Shown one piece after another: positions 21,708 through 24,713 of a stretch of DNA of 24,713 nucleotides; the first letter of the stretch is position 1; each line of letters begins with the position of its first letter. The notes under the pieces were generated by a model. The model saw nothing but the letters and a program-made list of their open reading frames with translations, was not told where the DNA came from and did no database searches. Source of the DNA: a virus; IMG/VR virus record IMGVR_UViG_3300034120_002552, positions 1-24,713 of that record; one strand, given 5' to 3'. A program made the position numbers and the translations under genes.

Positions 21708-23077
21708 TCCATTATCTCCATCAGGCTTGACGGGGTTTCAATCTCGTCCAGCCGCTTCCTTGCGATGTTCGCATATTCCTCGCTCAACTCAATGCCCACA
21801 AAACGGAAACCCTCAAGCAGAGCCGCCTTGCCGGTACTACCCGAACCCATGAACGGGTCAAGGACGATTCCGTTGGGTGGGGTGACGAGACGGCACAGGT
21901 ATCTCATGAGGTCGGTCGGCTTGACAGTCGGGTGGATGTTATCCTTGCCGCGGTCGGACTTGTTTGCCTTTGCCGTATAAAAAAATCTTCCAGCCGAACC
22001 ACTGTCTCCAAAACCAGGATCATCATTTGACCATGCGGCTTCGGATGCTTTTCCGCTGCCTACATTACCTCCACCTTTTCTCTTGATTGTCCTTCCTCCT
22101 GTGCTCTTACCGGTATCCGGAAAAAGCCTCATCACTTCTTCACTTCCATCATGAATAAGGTTTGCCGGAAATCTTCCGGTCACGGTCTTGGATGAGTAGG
22201 CATGCCCAGCCCCGTTTCCGAAAGGCTTCATCCCGTCATCAAAGGTGTTGATGGTGACTTGCTCAGTGCCGACGCGGCATCCGTCAATGTTCATCGCACC
22301 CGTGCCGTGCTTGAGGACATTCTCCGCCACCGTGCCGACGAGCGGCTTTCGTGCGACGATGATTGGTTCCCATGCTGGCTTGAGTGCCGTGCCCCAACCA
22401 CTCCATTGGCGGGCAGCGTCGGTGGCGGGAGCGGTGATTGGTTGTGGGTCGCAATCATAACTCACCTTTCTTGTTTTGCTATATTGTTGAGTCGGCTTTC
22501 CTCTCTTGTAAGGAGGAGGTCCGATTATCTCACGCTCCGCCCCCGCGGTCTTGTCTATCGCCTTGCTCACATCCAGTGACTTCGGGAACCCGCTGCCATA
22601 GACCCACATCACGCAGTCACGGATCTCCCATCCTGCGTCCTCAAGTGCACAGGTCATCCGATGGTATGTTCGGGTGCCTCCGAAAACAAGAATGTGGGCA
22701 CCGGGCTTGGCGACACGCAAGGCTTCCACCGCCCACTCATGTGCCCAATCCTGAAATGCTCGCATCCTCTCTGCATCCTGACTGACAGGACGGGGATTTT
22801 CGCATTTACACTTGGAACCGCCTTGTCCTACGAGCATCCCACAAGAACCGCACCTGACCCTGTTGGAACCTTTGAACGATGGCCATTTGGTCTTTCGGTC
22901 TCCGATGCCCGGTTCCGAAAATCCGCCACTCGTCTGCTTCCAAGGCGCATCCCACTCCTTCCCCATGAACTCTAGTCCATAGGGAGGGTCGGTGACGATG
23001 GCATCCACGCTCGCTTCCGCCATCTTCTTCATCTCGTCCACGCAGTTTCCGTTGATGATTGTCGCTCTGTCATTCAT
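21704..23077 (-). CDS. DNA methyltransferase, N6-adenine or N4-cytosine type (457 aa)
   Basis: Amino-methyltransferase acting on DNA with S-adenosylmethionine. Catalytic motif DPPYG is at 30-34 and the SAM-binding DPFMGSGSTG at 407-416, followed by FVGIELSEEY. This order (catalytic motif first) is the beta class of the N6/N4 family. HPTVKP at 382-387 is the usual segment before motif I. An inserted zinc-ribbon-like cluster (CGSC at 77-80, CKC at 90-92) is unusual. The central 200 residues between the motifs are long and probably hold target recognition. No restriction nuclease is adjacent, so it may be a solitary enzyme protecting or marking phage DNA. It starts 5 nt after gp55 and overlaps gp47 by ATGA. 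Confidence 0.9.
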   Translation of the reverse strand: MNDRATIINGNCVDEMKKMAEASVDAIVTDPPYGLEFMGKEWDAPWKQTSGGFSEPGIGDRKTKWPSFKGSNRVRCGSCGMLVGQGGSKCKCENPRPVSQDAERMRAFQDWAHEWAVEALRVAKPGAHILVFGGTRTYHRMTCALEDAGWEIRDCVMWVYGSGFPKSLDVSKAIDKTAGAEREIIGPPPYKRGKPTQQYSKTRKVSYDCDPQPITAPATDAARQWSGWGTALKPAWEPIIVARKPLVGTVAENVLKHGTGAMNIDGCRVGTEQVTINTFDDGMKPFGNGAGHAYSSKTVTGRFPANLIHDGSEEVMRLFPDTGKSTGGRTIKRKGGGNVGSGKASEAAWSNDDPGFGDSGSAGRFFYTAKANKSDRGKDNIHPTVKPTDLMRYLCRLVTPPNGIVLDPFMGSGSTGKAALLEGFRFVGIELSEEYANIARKRLDEIETPSSLMEIME

Positions 23078-23082
23078 GGTGT

Positions 23083-23643
23083 TCAGTCCATCAGTTCGTC
23101 TAGAGGCTTGGTCTTCTTGCGACCGCGTTTCTTGGCTTTGGGTTTGGGCTTATTCTCCGTCTTGGAGTCGGCCATGAAGTCGCCTGCCACGAACTCGTAA
23201 AATGGACTCTCCGTAGAATCTTCGTACTTCTTGTGTTCCTCGTTCATCCAGTTGCGGAACTTCCCTGTCGGGTCGTTCTGCTCAAAGGCTCGCATCTTGA
23301 TGAAGAGTTGCTTCTTCTCCTTCTGGATGCGACGAAGGAAAGCATAGTAGATGATCTGCGTGAAGAACGCAAATGGGTTCGTGGATTTCTTGGGGTCAAA
23401 GTTGGTCGCATACATGATACAATTCTCTATTGCATCCGAGACCATCTCCTCCTTGTAGGTGTAGTTGGTGAAGTTGGGCTTCTTGGCGAGGTTGTTGGCG
23501 ATGTCCATGAAGCACTGCCCGATGTAGTTTGACACCCCCGGCTTGGGCTTGGCTTCCTTCAATGCCTTCTTGACCAGTTTCTTGTGTGCCACCAACTCGG
23601 CAAGGAACTTCTTGTTGTCAATGTAGTGGTTCTGTTTGGGCAT
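23083..23643 (-). CDS. 55: gp55-like late-transcription sigma factor
   Basis: Sigma-family protein that directs host RNA polymerase to phage late promoters. The length of 186 is essentially that of T4 gp55 (185). The core, residues 61-112 (YTYKEEMVSDAIENCIMYATNFDP through NPFAFFTQIIYYAFLRRIQKEKK), is the sigma region 2-like DNA- and core-binding segment. The C-terminus is a lysine-rich linker (KPKPKAKKRGRKKTK) with an acidic-hydrophobic end LDELMD, which may be the sliding-clamp contact known for gp55 (inference). An AGGAGG Shine-Dalgarno (23650-23655 on the - strand) is the best of the region. It is driven by the sigma70-type promoter at 23847-23875 through a structured leader. Its expected targets are the CTAAATA boxes in this window. 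Confidence 0.93.
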   Translation of the reverse strand: MPKQNHYIDNKKFLAELVAHKKLVKKALKEAKPKPGVSNYIGQCFMDIANNLAKKPNFTNYTYKEEMVSDAIENCIMYATNFDPKKSTNPFAFFTQIIYYAFLRRIQKEKKQLFIKMRAFEQNDPTGKFRNWMNEEHKKYEDSTESPFYEFVAGDFMADSKTENKPKPKAKKRGRKKTKPLDELMD

Positions 23644-23659
23644 CAGCCCTCCTGTGTTA

Positions 23660-23695
23660 AGATTTGCGAAATCTGGCGAGATTTTTCTCTCCGCC
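23660..23695 (-). promoter_or_regulatory. Two adjacent hairpins ahead of the gp55 ribosome-binding site
   Basis: On the - strand, GGCGGAGA...TCTCGCC (23695-23675, one bulged base, GAAAAA loop) is followed at once by the perfect stem AGATTT-CGC-AAATCT (23674-23660). Only a few bases then separate it from AGGAGG. No T-run follows either stem, so translational control or RNA stability is more likely than termination. Confidence 0.6.
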
Positions 23696-23711
23696 GTCGT
23701 TTTGCCTACTA

Positions 23712-23842
23712 GATACCTTTGGGAACAAAGGGGTACTGAGTACTATAGGGTACTTACTAAGATACTCTTCAGTAGGTACTCTAGATACTCTCTAGTAAGT
23801 TCTCTAGAGTATACTCTAAAGAGTTACTTAAGATACCTAGTG
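23712..23842 (-). repeat. Four GTATCT repeats in the gp55 leader
   Basis: Read on the - strand, GTATCT with R-rich flanks occurs at about 23836, 23788, 23765 and 23716: AGGTATCTTAAG, GAGTATCTAGAG, GAGTATCTTAGT and AGGTATCTAGTA. Spacings are 48, 23 and 49 bases. A 14-bp palindrome TAGAGTATACTCTA lies at 23805-23818. GTAC and CTAG each occur six times between 23709 and 23863. A further hairpin CCTTTG-TTCC-CAAAGG lies at 23716-23731. Confidence 0.75.
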
Positions 23843-23846
23843 TTAC

Positions 23847-23875
23847 ATTGTAGTACCTAGTACGCGGCTTGTCAA
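23847..23875 (-). promoter_or_regulatory. Strong sigma70-type promoter for gene 55
   Basis: On the - strand TTGACA (23875-23870), a 17-nt spacer, then TACAAT (23852-23847): six of six and five of six matches at ideal spacing. The stop codon TGA of the upstream gene (23874-23872) lies inside the -35 box. The start site would be near 23840, giving a leader of about 195 nt. Confidence 0.8.
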
Positions 23876-24312
23876 GGGCCAAGTCGCGGATCTCCTCCCC
23901 ATCCCGGAAATTCTGGGTTGTCCTCCTCATCCTCATCACCCTCCTCGTCTTCCTTGTAGTCCTCCTCAAGGACATCGGGTGCATCTTCAAGTTCGCCTTC
24001 CATGTCGGAGTTGATCTTGGCCATCTGGTAGTCACCCACCAGTTCCTTGATCGGAGTTGTGATGCAGACCACGGACTGCTTGGGAACCATGATGTAGTCA
24101 TCCATAGTGAAGTCAATCCAATCTTTGAGGACAAGGGTGAAACCTTCTTGCACGCCTTCCTTGCCGTTGGGGTGCCTCTTTCGCACCGGAATGGATACCA
24201 CCGACATCGGACGCTCAAGGATGTAGTTGGACTCGCCGCTTTCCGCGATACCGGAGATGACCTGCTCCCCCGTCACCATCTTGAGCAACTTGATGGGATA
24301 GTACTGGATCAA
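23872..24312 (-). CDS. Small protein with acidic tail, possibly Sm-like fold (146 aa)
   Basis: Residues 1-95 (IKLLKMVTGEQVISGIAES..., NYILERPMSVVSIPV, EGFTLVLKDWIDFT, DYIMVPKQSVVCITTP, IKELVGDYQM) look like a compact five-stranded barrel. They resemble a family of small T4-like cyanophage proteins that I believe to be Sm-like; this is from memory and should be treated as weak. Residues 100-135 are extremely acidic (EGELEDAP, EEDYKEDEEGDEDEEDN). Its ATG overlaps the uvsW stop (ATGA), so it is translated with uvsW. It ends inside the gp55 promoter. Possible roles in RNA handling or polymerase contact are speculative. Confidence 0.75.
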   Translation of the reverse strand: MIQYYPIKLLKMVTGEQVISGIAESGESNYILERPMSVVSIPVRKRHPNGKEGVQEGFTLVLKDWIDFTMDDYIMVPKQSVVCITTPIKELVGDYQMAKINSDMEGELEDAPDVLEEDYKEDEEGDEDEEDNPEFPGWGGDPRLGP

Positions 24313-24713
24313 GATGATCTCCTGATACGCATGTCAATTGGCATCTTGATCAACTTGTAGTTGAACTGCTCGCTCTCGTAGATTTTTGTCCTCTTCAGGA
24401 AGTGACGGAGGGTGTAGTTCAGCGTGGTTTCATGGTGAAGGTCATCAGCCACATCGTACAGGTTGGCCACCTGCTTCCCCTCCGCCTTCCTCAACTGGCG
24501 ACCGATGCTCTGTAGGATGCGGATGCGGCTCTTGGACGGGGAGGCGAAGATGATGTTCTTCAGGCTACGGATGTTGATGCCCGTGGAGAAGGTTCCGTAT
24601 GATGCCACGATGATGGCGTTCGTCTCGTTTTCCACGATGTTGCGGATGTCCTCCCGCTCGTTCCCGTCCGTCTCGCCCGCAACGAAGAACACCTTCCTCT
24701 TGTCGTCGCAGAG
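24309..24713 (-). CDS. uvsW: UvsW-like superfamily 2 helicase, C-terminal part (5' end beyond window)
   Basis: Only the last 134 codons are present; the frame runs open to the window edge (beginning LCDDKRKVFFVAGE), so the GTG at 24692 is not a real start. Helicase motif V is visible as ASYGTFSTGINI and motif VI as QSIGRQLRKAEGK, with SPSKSRIRILQ between them, as in UvsW/RecG-type domain 2. T4 UvsW unwinds branched DNA and R-loops, regresses forks and helps the switch from origin- to recombination-dependent replication. Neighbouring gp46/47 and gp55 support this identity. The gene overlaps the next by ATGA. Confidence 0.9.
   Translation of the reverse strand, partial: LCDDKRKVFFVAGETDGNEREDIRNIVENETNAIIVASYGTFSTGINIRSLKNIIFASPSKSRIRILQSIGRQLRKAEGKQVANLYDVADDLHHETTLNYTLRHFLKRTKIYESEQFNYKLIKMPIDMRIRRSS

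Noticed and set aside
23869-24360. 163-codon + strand frame opposite the acidic-tailed protein and uvsW end
   Set aside because: It starts inside the gp55 promoter and runs opposite two genes with ATGA coupling; hydrophobic translation is the mirror of the acidic tail.

Overview
The window looks like part of the genome of a T4-superfamily myovirus (tailed, lytic, dsDNA phage), most like the T4-like phages known from cyanobacteria and some alphaproteobacteria. The evidence is a set of T4 replication and late-transcription genes (gp46, gp47, gp55, UvsW), short T4-type late-promoter boxes (NNTAAATA) in the small gaps between genes, and dense packing with ATGA or TAATG overlaps. Base composition is moderately GC-rich by eye, except in the 1157-residue gene and the gp55 leader. 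A cobalamin-dependent class II ribonucleotide reductase points to a B12-using host. The host cannot be named from this sequence.

Region 1 (39-15102, + strand) is a cassette of nine structural or adhesion genes. They are built by shuffling a few modules: an N-terminal anchor with an LT.GEP.-N..-.LyVGG core, collagen-like Gly-X-Y stretches alternating with a GF.V.GNDLYYWY module, a roughly 74-residue module (TLRDE / TITGGPGI / GVASFN..F.V..G.VSLT), a shared C-terminal domain ending in GY.E.Y.VYRtd.L, a LamG-like lectin fold, and an RCC1-like propeller. These are most likely tail-fibre, baseplate-attached or host-recognition proteins.

Region 2 (15201-18690, + strand) carries the class II ribonucleotide reductase, then a CxxC membrane protein, a 92-residue protein, an HExxH metallopeptidase-like protein that follows it in the same frame after a single TGA, and a 37-residue membrane microprotein. 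Three CTAAATA boxes divide this region into late-type transcription units.

Region 3 (18692-24713) carries recombination and transcription-control genes. gp46 (Rad50/SbcC-like) is on the + strand behind a sigma70-type promoter. Convergent to it on the - strand is uvsW (partial) > small acidic-tailed protein > gp55 > DNA methyltransferase > gp47 (Mre11/SbcD-like) > 73-residue protein. The two subunits of the gp46/47 nuclease are therefore on opposite strands, and gp46 and the 73-residue gene end in overlapping stop codons.

The most unusual non-coding sequence is the 228-bp gap ahead of gp55. It has a near-consensus sigma70 promoter (TTGACA-N17-TACAAT) whose -35 box contains the upstream stop codon. 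A leader of about 195 nt follows, with four GTATCT repeats, a 14-bp palindrome, an excess of GTAC and CTAG, and three hairpins ahead of a strong Shine-Dalgarno. Other sites worth a second look are late-promoter boxes inside short palindromes, a Z-DNA-prone CG/CA tract at 18507-18544, and the in-frame TGA at 17900. No stretch over 300 bases lacks a gene, and no tRNA, CRISPR array, IS element or integrase was seen.
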